64,000 bases of DNA. Source: Flavobacterium hibisci. Its GTDB lineage: Bacteria; Bacteroidota; Bacteroidia; Flavobacteriales; Flavobacteriaceae. Numbering within the stretch: the stretch's first letter is position 1; each line of letters opens with the position of its first letter. Location: assembly GCF_020026925.1 (NCBI RefSeq), contig NZ_JAIQDW010000002.1, positions 302,154-366,153 of the forward strand, given 5' to 3'. The notes under the pieces are model-generated. The model searched no databases. It saw only the letters and a program-made list of their open reading frames with translations, and was not told the DNA's origin. Positions 46,032-54,337 of this stretch are shown here, piece after piece. The translations under genes were made by a program, and so were the position numbers.

Positions 46032-46216
46032 CAATCCTAATCCATTAAACTTCCTGCAGCTAAAGATGGAGGCAATTGAATCTTAAATCTAAATAAACAA
46101 CAATATAAGTTTCAAAATTCCCATTCTACAATATTGTAAAAGCTGATCGCAATCCTGTAAGACATAACATTTTAGAAATCGGCAATTTTGTAATATATAA
46201 TTTTAAAATTAACGTC

Positions 46217-46672
46217 ATGATACATACAGATGAAACCACAAAAGAAGCCGTTAAAACTTTAGAAGGATTAATTTCGATTCTTGAAGACGGAAAACTAGGG
46301 TATACAAATGCAGCCGAGCATGTAGAAAATCCTGTAATGAAAACCGAGTTTCTTGAATTCGCACGTGAAAGAGCTTTATTCATTGTTGAATTGCAAGATG
46401 AAATCAACAAACTTGGAAAATCTACAGATACTTCAGGCGGCGGGCCATTAGGAGCGCTTCACCGCACCTGGATCGATATTAAATCTTCTTTTACAGGCGG
46501 AGATACAGAGGCAATTATCAATGCCTGCGTTACCGGAGAAGAAGCTGCTATCGAAAAATACAAAAAGGCACTGGAAGAAAACCATCTTGAATACAATCAG
46601 GTTAACATTGTTTCAAAACAATTGAACAGTATTCAAAATACTTTGTCATTAATTAAAATGAAAGCTAATTAG
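46217..46672 (+). CDS. Four-helix-bundle stress protein (DUF2383/PA2169 type)
   Basis: 151 aa. Predicted four-helix bundle with a histidine/glutamate-containing ferritin-like pattern (TLEGLISILEDGKLGYTNAAEHVENP, EFARERALFIVELQDEINKLG, YKKALEENHLEYNQVNIVSKQLNSIQNTLSLIK). Family members occur in stress operons, and the biochemical role is unknown. A strong terminator follows. Confidence 0.85.
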   Translation: MIHTDETTKEAVKTLEGLISILEDGKLGYTNAAEHVENPVMKTEFLEFARERALFIVELQDEINKLGKSTDTSGGGPLGALHRTWIDIKSSFTGGDTEAIINACVTGEEAAIEKYKKALEENHLEYNQVNIVSKQLNSIQNTLSLIKMKAN

Positions 46673-46703
46673 TCGATCGATCGATTCATGCTTTTTTTTT
46701 GAG

Positions 46704-46735
46704 AACCGCCTGGTCTTCGGATTGGGCGGTTTTTT
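46704..46735 (+). terminator. Terminator of the DUF2383 gene
   Basis: AACCGCC / GGCGGTT stem with a 14-nt loop, then T tract. Confidence 0.8.
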
Positions 46736-46793
46736 ATTTGCTAAAATTAAAAATAATCTTACTTTCGCGTCATTATTTCAAAACAAAATCTTT

Positions 46794-47384
46794 ATGAAAT
46801 TAACTTTACGCAGTTTTATTTTTATTATTTTCATAACATTATTTTCAAATCAGATAAAAGCACAGACAACAGGTAAATCTATAAAAGCTTCTATCGGTTA
46901 TGGAGCAAGCAGTTCTTATTATAACGAAGACTATGGAACTCAGGATGAAGTAGATGTTATGGGCGGTGGACTTTATCTGCAGGGTGAATATATCATAGGA
47001 ATAAAATCATGGTTTAGTATAAGACCCTATGCTGGTGCTATTTTTGCATCTGTTGATAAAAATCAAAATGTGCAAAATCAACCTCAATACAAAGTTACAA
47101 CTAATGCTTTTTTAGTGGGAGGAAAAGTTCGTCTTTGTGCACCAATACCATGGGTTGCGCCATTTATTGAAAGTGGCATTGGAGCTTCGGCTGGTAAATT
47201 TGAAACATTTACACCAAATGTTAATTTCAACAAAAGTGATGTTTTATTACAGATTCCATTTGGCATAGGATTAGCTGTGGGTAGAAATCATAGTTTTGAA
47301 ATTGGAATTTCTGGTTACTTTCATCCAGCGGCAAAACAATCAACTAGCGTATTTGCTTTCGGATATAGTTTTCCTTTAGACTAA
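46794..47384 (+). CDS. Outer-membrane beta-barrel protein
   Basis: 196 aa from the ATG at 46794. The signal peptide (about 1-22, ending IKAQ) settles this start over an upstream in-frame codon at 46722 that would begin inside the terminator of the gene before. The mature part alternates aromatic strands and ends FGYSFPLD, typical of small OmpW/PorT-like barrels. A near-consensus TACTTTCG lies at 46760-46767. Function unknown. Confidence 0.78.
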   Translation: MKLTLRSFIFIIFITLFSNQIKAQTTGKSIKASIGYGASSSYYNEDYGTQDEVDVMGGGLYLQGEYIIGIKSWFSIRPYAGAIFASVDKNQNVQNQPQYKVTTNAFLVGGKVRLCAPIPWVAPFIESGIGASAGKFETFTPNVNFNKSDVLLQIPFGIGLAVGRNHSFEIGISGYFHPAAKQSTSVFAFGYSFPLD

Positions 47385-47528
47385 ATAATATAAAAAATCT
47401 CGCTTATCATCATTCCATATTAAGTTAACAATTTCAAAAAAATCGCTTCAGCATTAGCAATCTCAAATATTTTATAAGACCTTTGCACACTTTTTTTCGT
47501 GAATACCACAAAAGCTAAAGTTTTAGAA

Positions 47529-49397
47529 ATGAAGAAGAAAATAGAAATATTAGCTCCAGCAAGAGATTTAATCGGCGGAATGGCAGCTATTAACAGCGGT
47601 GCAGATGCAGTATATATTGGAGCGCCACAATTCGGAGCCCGATCTAATGCCAATAACTCAATCGAAGATGTTGCTGCGTTAGTAAAATATGCACACTTAT
47701 TTAACGCTCAGGTTTTTGTGGTAATGAATACCATTTTATACGACAACGAGTTAGAAACATGTCGTGCCATGATCTGGGAGTTATACGACATTGGTGTTGA
47801 CGCCTTAATTATCCAGGATATGGCGATTATGGAAATGGACCTGCCTCCTATTGTACTTCACGCCAGTACTCAGGCCAATAATCGTGACAAAGACAAAATA
47901 AAATTCCTTAAAGATGCCGGCATCAAACGTGTGGTTTTAGCACGTGAACTGAATTTGCATCAAATTAAAGAAATATACGATCACGCTGATGTCGAACTGG
48001 AATTCTTCGTAACCGGAGCATTGTGCGTGTCCTTCAGCGGAAACTGTTACATGAGTGTGGCAAACGGAGAACGCAGCGCCAACCGTGGTTCTTGCGCACA
48101 AAACTGTCGTTTACCGTATAACTTAATCGACGGAAACGGAGATACTTTAATCAAAAACAGTCACTTGCTTTCTATTAAAGATTTAGACGTTTCAGATCAG
48201 ATTCCGAATTTGATTGAAGCCGGAATCGTTTCTTTCAAAATCGAAGGCCGTCTTAAAGATGTGGCTTACGTTAAAAACAACGTTTCTTATTTACGTCAAA
48301 AATTAGACAGCTTTTTAGAAGGAAGCGATAAATACACCAAAGCTTCTTCTGGAAAATGTACCTATACTTTTGACTCTACTTTAAGCAGAACTTTCAACCG
48401 TGGTTATACCGATTATTTCGTAAACGAAAGACACAGCTCGATTGGTTCTTGGGAAAGCCCAAAATCAAAAGGTCAATATATTGGTAAATTAATCCGTACA
48501 ATCGGAGATGCTTACGAAATCGAAAATGGTGAATTGCTAAACAACGGTGACGGACTTTGTTTCATCAACGAAAACAACGAAGCCGACGGAATTTATGTAA
48601 ACAAAGCCGAGAACGGAAAAGTTTATCCAAACGTTCTAAAAGAAATCAAAGACGGGACTTTCATTTACCGCAACAACGATACTGCTTTCATAAAAATTGT
48701 TGAAAGAGAAGACAGTGCCATCCGTAAAATTGGAACTACTTTATTGCTTACCGAAAACGAAAATGGTTTCGAATTAATCGCAACCGATGAAGACGGAAAC
48801 GTAAGCACCATAAAATTAGAGCACGCAAAAGAGCCAACTAAAACTGGCGAATCAATCGAAGAAAATATTAAAGTACAATTGGCAAAAACAGGTTTCACAC
48901 CTTATAGCGCCGATGAAATCAATGTAATGTTCACTCAAAACTGGTTCCTTCCTATTTCAAAAATCAACGAAATGAGAAGAAATGTTTTTGAACAATTATC
49001 AGAAATTCGTCTGGCAAATTACAAACGTGAAGAACACCAATTGGTAAAAACGTCACATCCTTATCCGGAAACCAAACTGGATTTTATGTACAACGTTTCC
49101 AACAAAACAGCTCGTAAATTTTACGAACGCCACGGTGTTACCGAAATCGAAAAAGCATTCGAATTACAATGGGACCCAGGAAAATCTCGTGTAATGACCA
49201 CAAAATATTGCATTAAATACGAATTAAAAAAATGTCCGATACACCAAAAGGACATTGTAGGTGTCAAAGTTAAAGAACCATTAGTATTAAAACAGGGCGA
49301 ATTAGAATACAAACTAAAATTCAACTGCAAGCCCTGCGAAATGGAAATCTGGGAAAAAGATGCGGAATTTGAGATTGAAGAAGATCATTTTCACTAA
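47529..49397 (+). CDS. U32-family peptidase-like RNA hydroxylation protein
   Basis: 622 aa from the ATG at 47529; an in-frame GTG at 47499 is an alternative. The U32 core has KIEILAPARD, SGADAVYIGAPQFGARS, EFFVTGALCVSFSGNCYMS and GSCAQNCRLPY (the cysteines binding an iron-sulfur cluster). The C-terminal part adds a barrel-like region with late cysteines CIKYELKKCPIH and FNCKPCEM. Homologues such as RlhA and TrhP hydroxylate 23S rRNA or tRNA rather than act as proteases. Which RNA is modified here is not known. Confidence 0.9.
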   Translation: MKKKIEILAPARDLIGGMAAINSGADAVYIGAPQFGARSNANNSIEDVAALVKYAHLFNAQVFVVMNTILYDNELETCRAMIWELYDIGVDALIIQDMAIMEMDLPPIVLHASTQANNRDKDKIKFLKDAGIKRVVLARELNLHQIKEIYDHADVELEFFVTGALCVSFSGNCYMSVANGERSANRGSCAQNCRLPYNLIDGNGDTLIKNSHLLSIKDLDVSDQIPNLIEAGIVSFKIEGRLKDVAYVKNNVSYLRQKLDSFLEGSDKYTKASSGKCTYTFDSTLSRTFNRGYTDYFVNERHSSIGSWESPKSKGQYIGKLIRTIGDAYEIENGELLNNGDGLCFINENNEADGIYVNKAENGKVYPNVLKEIKDGTFIYRNNDTAFIKIVEREDSAIRKIGTTLLLTENENGFELIATDEDGNVSTIKLEHAKEPTKTGESIEENIKVQLAKTGFTPYSADEINVMFTQNWFLPISKINEMRRNVFEQLSEIRLANYKREEHQLVKTSHPYPETKLDFMYNVSNKTARKFYERHGVTEIEKAFELQWDPGKSRVMTTKYCIKYELKKCPIHQKDIVGVKVKEPLVLKQGELEYKLKFNCKPCEMEIWEKDAEFEIEEDHFH

Positions 49398-49403
49398 AAT
49401 ACA

Positions 49404-49431
49404 AACCGATGCTTTAAGTATCGGTTTTTTT
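49404..49431 (+). terminator. Terminator of the U32 gene
   Basis: AACCGAT / ATCGGTT stem, 9-nt loop, then T tract. Confidence 0.85.
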
Positions 49432-49473
49432 ATACACATCATTTTTCAATTAACTAATTTCTTAATTTAAAAA

Positions 49474-49513
49474 TTACGTATATTAGCAGTTCGTTTTAGA
49501 TGAATATACGTAA
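49474..49513 (+). promoter_or_regulatory. Perfect 11-bp dyad upstream of the response regulator
   Basis: TTACGTATATT (49474-49484), 18-nt loop, AATATACGTAA (49503-49513), ending 27 bp before the ATG. It may be an autoregulatory operator or a leader hairpin. Confidence 0.5.
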
Positions 49514-49540
49514 AAGACCAGAATCAAAATTAAGTAGAAT

Positions 49541-50200
49541 ATGGGGGATATTATTCGGGTTGTATTAGCAGACGACCATGTTTTTGTAAGAGACGGAATC
49601 AAATCTTTACTTGAAAATGAAGCAAACATAGAAGTTGTTGGAGAAGCAATTGATGGTGCCGATGCACTTGAAGTTGTTACTGCCAGCAAACCCGATTTAC
49701 TTATAGTAGATATTCGTATGCCCAACTTAACCGGTATTGAAGTAGTAGAAAAACTTAGAAACGATAATAACACTGTAAAAATTATTATGCTTTCGATGCA
49801 TGAATCGGAGGAATATGTATTAAAATCTATAAAAGCTGGTGCTGACGGTTACCTATTGAAAGGTTCCAGCAAAGATGAATTCATGAAAGCATTGCATACG
49901 GTAGCCAATGGCGGCAAATATTTCAGTGGTGATATTTCTTCTATTTTGATTGGTCAGTTAACTAATTCATCATTTTCAGCAGAACCAAAACAAAATCTGG
50001 GTGAAGAAATGATGATCACCAAAAGAGAAAAAGAAATTTTGACTCTCTTGTTATCAGGAAAAGGAAATAAAGAAATTGCTGAAGCATTAGATATAAGTAA
50101 GCGTACTGCAGAAGTACACCGTTTTAATTTAATGAAAAAACTAAAGGTTAAAAACTTAATGGAATTATCTAATAAAGCAGCTGAATATTCTTTACTATAG
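49541..50200 (+). CDS. NarL/FixJ-family response regulator
   Basis: 219 aa. Receiver domain with ADDH near the start, phospho-acceptor D57 (LIVDIRMPNLTGIEV), signalling T/S in IIMLSMHE and K in YLLKGSS. The LuxR-type helix-turn-helix (about 155-205) is KREKEILTLLLSGKGNKEIAEAL and KRTAEVHRFNLMKKLKVKN. No partner kinase is adjacent. A perfect dyad upstream (49474-49513) may be its own operator. It is better conserved in the receiver domain than the regulator at 119. Confidence 0.92.
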   Translation: MGDIIRVVLADDHVFVRDGIKSLLENEANIEVVGEAIDGADALEVVTASKPDLLIVDIRMPNLTGIEVVEKLRNDNNTVKIIMLSMHESEEYVLKSIKAGADGYLLKGSSKDEFMKALHTVANGGKYFSGDISSILIGQLTNSSFSAEPKQNLGEEMMITKREKEILTLLLSGKGNKEIAEALDISKRTAEVHRFNLMKKLKVKNLMELSNKAAEYSLL

Positions 50201-50643
50201 ATTACATGCGTATAAATACGTAATTTTTTAAAAAACTGCCTTAACAGTTTTAACTACGTTATAGCACTTGTTTTTACCAAAAAAAACACATATAAATTCA
50301 CTATCGCAATCACACAAGATTTTATTCTTAAATGCGTTGGTATTTACTGTACGTTTTGAATACTTAACGTTAAATTGGGTTTTACCAATTGATGAATGAT
50401 ATTGATTTACAGGGAATATTCCATCAAAGAAATATTACAGACTCTATTCTTTATTTGTAAAAAACAAAAAATAGAGAATATGATATTTTTTCCTAATAAA
50501 ATAAATCTTTCTTCAAAATTAACTTACATATTTTTACCTTTTTGATAATTTCTAAATCAGGTATTTTTTTTTCTTTCAAAAACACAATTATATGCTATAA
50601 TTAGTTATATTTGAAGCGATTATGAACCCCAAATTCTATCCAA
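50201..50643. other. Intergenic region after the response regulator
   Basis: 443 bp, no gene. It contains TGCGTATAAATACGTA plus a T tract right after the stop (50207-50230, terminator or operator), a small hairpin AATTGG/CCAATT (50373-50390) and a longer one, CTCTATT/AATAGAG (50442-50476). Confidence 0.5.
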
Positions 50644-51009
50644 ATGATACCATTCTTAAAATTATCCATGTTAACCTTTTTTGTAACTCAAACAGGTATT
50701 GCTGAAAAATTTAATGATGCTTTAATTTCAAAAAATTCAGAAATTAATTTTTCCAGAACACAAAAAAGAGGAATTAAAAAAAACAACATTGTTTATTATG
50801 TTGAAAATGATCTGCAAACAATATCTGCTTATAAAAGAAGTAAGCTTAAATGGCAGACAAACGTAATTTCTGTTTGCGGAAAACCAAAAAATGGAAATCC
50901 TGAAATACGCTATATTGGTTACAATGCAAATAAGCTACTTATTGTTATGGGAAAACACAATTTTGCAGAAATTGACATCAATAGCGGTACAACAAAATTT
51001 ATTGGTTAA
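50644..51009 (+). CDS. Small protein of unknown function with a probable beta-repeat body
   Basis: 121 aa, not recognised. An N-terminal hydrophobic stretch (about 1-17) could be a weak signal. The rest alternates basic and aromatic residues in strands (NIVYYVENDLQTISAYKRSKLKWQTNVISVCGK, then GYNANKLLIVMGKHNFAEIDINSGTTKFIG) like a fragment of a beta-propeller. It might be a true small gene or a truncated one. A terminator follows. Confidence 0.6.
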   Translation: MIPFLKLSMLTFFVTQTGIAEKFNDALISKNSEINFSRTQKRGIKKNNIVYYVENDLQTISAYKRSKLKWQTNVISVCGKPKNGNPEIRYIGYNANKLLIVMGKHNFAEIDINSGTTKFIG

Positions 51010-51436
51010 GATTATAAAAAAACCATACTTAAATAAATATATATAAACAAAGGAGCTTTTGATTGATTTCAGAAGCTTTTTTTAGTATTAATAGACATTA
51101 TCGAAGTAATTGCACCGATTTATTCACTTTTCCAACAGAAATAAAAATCGGATATTCACACAACGTTACAACAATATTTTAAGTTTTTAAAAAAAATAAA
51201 TTTGCCAGAAACGCGCTTCCAGATATCTCAATCAGCGCCAGCAATAAAAATGTTAATAAAAAATATTAATTGGTTAAAAAACAGTGATTTCAAATATAAA
51301 TCATAATTTTTTAATTTGTACTTTCGTAAAAAAAATACTATCTATCACCAACAGCCCCGAAGAATTATGAGGATGTTTCTCATTTTGCATTAACCATATT
51401 TGAATTAAAGAGTATCAAACTTAAACAAATTATATA
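51010..51436. other. Intergenic region upstream of the hydrolase gene
   Basis: 427 bp, AT-rich. A terminator at 51054-51083 and a -7-like TACTTTCG near 51319 are the only signals. Confidence 0.45.
51054..51083 (+). terminator. Terminator of the small unknown gene
   Basis: AGCTTTTGA pairs with TTCAGAAGCT with one wobble, then T7. Confidence 0.65.
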
Positions 51437-52207
51437 ATGGCAAAATCAAAAACGATCGTATTGATACACGGTATGTTCGTAAATAACAACAGCTGGTCTG
51501 AATGGGAAACTTATTTTCAGCAAAAGGGGTTCAATGTTTATGCACCGCCCATCTCAGGTCATGAGGGAGATCCCTACAGACTTAGAAAAACTCTTCATCC
51601 TGAACTTGTTGAAACTGGCTTTGTTGATGTCGTAAACAAAATGGCAAGATTTATTGACAGATTGCCGGAAAAACCACTTGTTATCGGACATTCAATGGCG
51701 GGTCTGGCAGTACAAAAACTGCTTGACCTGGGCAAAGCAGATGCCGCGGTAAGTATCAACGGAGCACCTCCAAAAAATGTTATTCCCCCATTTTCAACTG
51801 TAAAAATGGTATGGCCTGCAGTAAATTTCTTTTCCAGAAGAAAGTATTATTTAGGAAACAGAGACTGGTATAATCGGGCATTTTTCAATACACTTCAAAA
51901 ATCAGAACAAAATAAAGCCTATGACTTAATAGCGGTACCGGAAAGCAGGAAAATTGGAAGGGAAGCACTCCTGAAGTCTTTTGCAAATGTAGATTTTAAA
52001 AAACCTCATCAGCCAATTTTGTTTATCGGAGGGGGAAAAGACAATATATTTCCGCCTGATTTGACTAAAAAGATTGCTGGTAAATACAAAGATCCTCACA
52101 GTACAGTAGATGTAAAGATTTTTGATGAAAAAAGTCATTTTATATGTGGCGAAAAAGGCTGGGAAGAAGTGGCAGATTATATTTTAAACTGGTACTCTAA
52201 TTTATAG
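51437..52207 (+). CDS. Alpha/beta-hydrolase
   Basis: 256 aa. The oxyanion region VLIHGMFVNNNSW, nucleophile elbow GHSMAGLA (serine in IGHSMAG), the acid near LFIGGGKDNIFPP and the catalytic histidine in EKSHFICGEKGWEE are all present, so the triad is complete. There is no signal peptide. The substrate is unknown. The gene is convergent with nrtD-like 52272-53078, with 64 bp between. Confidence 0.9.
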   Translation: MAKSKTIVLIHGMFVNNNSWSEWETYFQQKGFNVYAPPISGHEGDPYRLRKTLHPELVETGFVDVVNKMARFIDRLPEKPLVIGHSMAGLAVQKLLDLGKADAAVSINGAPPKNVIPPFSTVKMVWPAVNFFSRRKYYLGNRDWYNRAFFNTLQKSEQNKAYDLIAVPESRKIGREALLKSFANVDFKKPHQPILFIGGGKDNIFPPDLTKKIAGKYKDPHSTVDVKIFDEKSHFICGEKGWEEVADYILNWYSNL

Positions 52208-52271
52208 TAACACATAAAAATAGAGACGCACAGCAGTACGTCTCTACACTACAAATAACTAAACTTAAAAA

Positions 52272-53078
52272 TTAATTCTGATATTTAATCCCCATATCTT
52301 CAATAGAGAATTTATCGGTCAATAAATGTAACAATCGGTCTCTTAAGGCGATGTATTCAGGCATTTTTACAATTTCAATTTTGTTTCTTGGTCTTGGCAG
52401 GTTCACTTCAACAATTTCGCGGATTGTTGAAGCCGGGCCATTATTCAAAACCACGATTCTATCAGATAAAAACAAAGCTTCTTCGATATCATGGGTAATC
52501 ATCACGATTGTTTTTTCACGGTTGTTCAGATTCCATAATTTTAAAACTTCCAGTTGCATAGAGCCTTTCGTCAAAGCATCCAGGGCGCCAAATGGCTCAT
52601 CCAGAAGCAACACGCCCGGATTAATGGCAAATGCCCTTGCAATGGCAACACGCTGTTTCATTCCGCCCGAAAGCTGTCCCGGTAATTTGTCTTTATGCTC
52701 GAATAGATTCACCATTTTCAGGTTCTGAATTACGATTTCGTGTTTTTCTTTTTTAGAAACACTCATTACCGAATCGACAGCCTGAAAAATGTTTTCTTCA
52801 ACAGTTAACCATGGCAGAAGTGAGTAGTTTTGAAAAACAATGCCTCGATCCGGTCCAGGGCCTTTTATTTTTTGATTAGCCAGTTCAACAGAGCCTCCGG
52901 TTGGAGTCAGCATTCCGCCAATGGCATTCATAATGGTTGATTTTCCACAACCTGAATGCCCAATAATAGAGATGATTTCTCCTTTTTGAATAGATAAATT
53001 AATATCGCGAACGGCTATATATTTTCCTTTTGGAGTTGGGAATGATATTTCTAAATTTTTTATTTCTAAGTAGCTCAT
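52272..53078 (-). CDS. Nitrate/nitrite-type ABC transporter ATP-binding protein (NrtD-like)
   Basis: 268 aa. Walker A GHSGCGKST, Q-loop FQNYSLLPW, signature LSGGMKQR, Walker B VLLLDEPFGALD and H-switch TH are complete. The NrtD/SsuB/TauB subfamily is shown by FQNYSLLPWLTVEENIFQAV and the C-terminal ending. It energises uptake of nitrate together with NrtB and NrtA genes downstream. It is the last gene of the leftward nitrate operon. Confidence 0.9.
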   Translation of the reverse strand: MSYLEIKNLEISFPTPKGKYIAVRDINLSIQKGEIISIIGHSGCGKSTIMNAIGGMLTPTGGSVELANQKIKGPGPDRGIVFQNYSLLPWLTVEENIFQAVDSVMSVSKKEKHEIVIQNLKMVNLFEHKDKLPGQLSGGMKQRVAIARAFAINPGVLLLDEPFGALDALTKGSMQLEVLKLWNLNNREKTIVMITHDIEEALFLSDRIVVLNNGPASTIREIVEVNLPRPRNKIEIVKMPEYIALRDRLLHLLTDKFSIEDMGIKYQN

Positions 53079-53136
53079 GTTATTACGTTTTAAGTTTTTG
53101 GGAATCTAAGTTTTTTGTAGCAGGGACATTATGCTT

Positions 53137-53220
53137 TTTAAGGCACTTTGTCCCGCTATTCGTTGCAATCTTGTTTGCAGAACCCCTGCAAACAAGGATT
53201 TCCACTGCTATCGGGGCTAA
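53137..53220 (-). repeat. Covarying stem-loop repeat, copy C
   Basis: Minus strand: outer pairing CCCG/CGGG (plus 53212-53215 and 53152-53155). Inner stem is a perfect 11 bp, CTTGTTTGCAG / CTGCAAACAAG (plus 53170-53180 and 53186-53196), with loop GGGTT. Stem bases differ from copies A and B but remain paired. Confidence 0.8.
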
Positions 53221-53270
53221 AAATCAGCTTTAGGGTTTTTAGTTTGTAAATTGCTGAGGGTTTCCAAAAA

Positions 53271-53302
53271 CTTAGAAACTTAGCAGCTCAGCACCTTAGA
53301 AA
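53271..53302 (-). repeat. Octamer tandem repeat, nnnCTAAG family
   Basis: Four 8-nt units CTTAGAAA, CTTAGCAG, CTCAGCAC, CTTAGAAA on the plus strand, the reverse complement type of the array at 10411-10442. Confidence 0.7.
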
Positions 53303-53307
53303 CTTTT

Positions 53308-54195
53308 TTAGGCTTTATAAGCCACTTTACTTTCGATAAAAGTGAATAATTTGTCGAAAAGAAGTCCAACAATTCCGATGATGATAATAGCCGAAATTAC
53401 TTTTTCTAAACTCAGGGCATTCCAGCTGTCCCATACAAAAAATCCGATTCCTGCTCCTCCCGAGAGCATTTCTCCGGCAACAATTACGAGCCAGGCAACA
53501 CTGATACTCAAACGTAATCCGGTAATGATGTGAGGCAAACTGTACGGAATTAAAATTTTGGTCAAATAACGCATTTTTGAAAACCCGAAAGCTTTTGCTA
53601 CATTCTTATGATCCTGTGGAATTGAAGCTATCCCGAAAGAAGTATTGATTAAAGTGGACCACAATGATGTAATGAAAACGATAAAAATGGTTGCCATTCC
53701 TGTATCTTTAAAAACAACTAATCCGATTGGAAACCACGCTAAAGGCGAAACCGGTTTTAAAAGCTGTACAATAGGATAGAAAATTTGTTTGCAAATAGCA
53801 CTTGCTCCCATCAAAATCCCAATCGGAATTGCTATTAACGAGCCTAATAAAAATCCGGACAAAACGGTTTTTATCGAATTGAATAATTGTAATCCGATTC
53901 CTTTGTCATTCGGACCATAATCATAAAAGGGATCGCTCAGCATTTCTTTCAAAACGGTAAAAGTTGCCAAAGGTCCCGGAAGAGCGTCTTTGGTATAAAT
54001 ACTCAGCAAAGTCCAGAAGCATATAAAAACCAGAACTCCGACTCCGGCCAATGCGGTCGATTTTAATTTTACTGCAAATTGACTAATCAGCAATTTGAAC
54101 TTGTCATTTTTTACTGCATCGGACGCAACATTCGAAGTTAAAACTTCGGCCTGACCGCTAATATCACTTAGTGTAAATGTATCTTTATCTGACAT
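53308..54195 (-). CDS. Nitrate/sulfonate-type ABC transporter permease (NrtB-like)
   Basis: 295 aa with about six membrane segments. The inner-membrane permease EAA-type loop is seen in the stretch IASIPQDHKNVAKAFGFSKMRYLTKILIPYSLPHIITGLRL. The SsuC/NrtB subfamily is shown by LPGPLATFTVLKEML, PLAWFPIGLVVFKD and GEMLSGGAGIGFFVWDSW. It carries the substrate across the inner membrane. It is second-to-last in the operon. Confidence 0.9.
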   Translation of the reverse strand: MSDKDTFTLSDISGQAEVLTSNVASDAVKNDKFKLLISQFAVKLKSTALAGVGVLVFICFWTLLSIYTKDALPGPLATFTVLKEMLSDPFYDYGPNDKGIGLQLFNSIKTVLSGFLLGSLIAIPIGILMGASAICKQIFYPIVQLLKPVSPLAWFPIGLVVFKDTGMATIFIVFITSLWSTLINTSFGIASIPQDHKNVAKAFGFSKMRYLTKILIPYSLPHIITGLRLSISVAWLVIVAGEMLSGGAGIGFFVWDSWNALSLEKVISAIIIIGIVGLLFDKLFTFIESKVAYKA

Positions 54196-54242
54196 GATGT
54201 TGTAATTTTAAAATTGAAATTATTTTTTAAAAATTGATTTTT

Positions 54243-54326
54243 GCCACAGATTGAAAAGATTTGTACAGATTAAAAGTGCTTTAAGTAGGTTTAAAGAAAC
54301 AATCTTTTAATCCTTAAATCTGTGGC
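54243..54326. repeat. Nested inverted repeat between nrtA and nrtB
   Basis: GCCACAGATT (54243-54252) with AATCTGTGGC (54317-54326), and inside AAGATT (54256-54261) with AATCTT (54301-54306). Confidence 0.75.
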
Positions 54327-54337
54327 GATAATGAACT

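Larger units (their letters stand above)
45754..46216. other. Repeat-rich intergenic region
   Basis: 463 bp without a gene. In order: a terminator-like hairpin (45775-45828), stem-loop repeat copy B (45841-45920), and the inverted repeat 45999-46031. It looks like a landing place for several intergenic repeats. Confidence 0.6.
53079..53307. other. Repeat composite inside the nitrate transporter operon
   Basis: Gap between nrtB-like and nrtD-like genes. It holds stem-loop repeat copy C (53137-53220) and an octamer array (53271-53302) flanked by an imperfect inverted arm near 53091-53115. No coding signal. Confidence 0.6.

Noticed and set aside
46722..46793. Longer start of the outer-membrane protein
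   Set aside because: It would begin inside the terminator of the preceding gene and hide the signal peptide.
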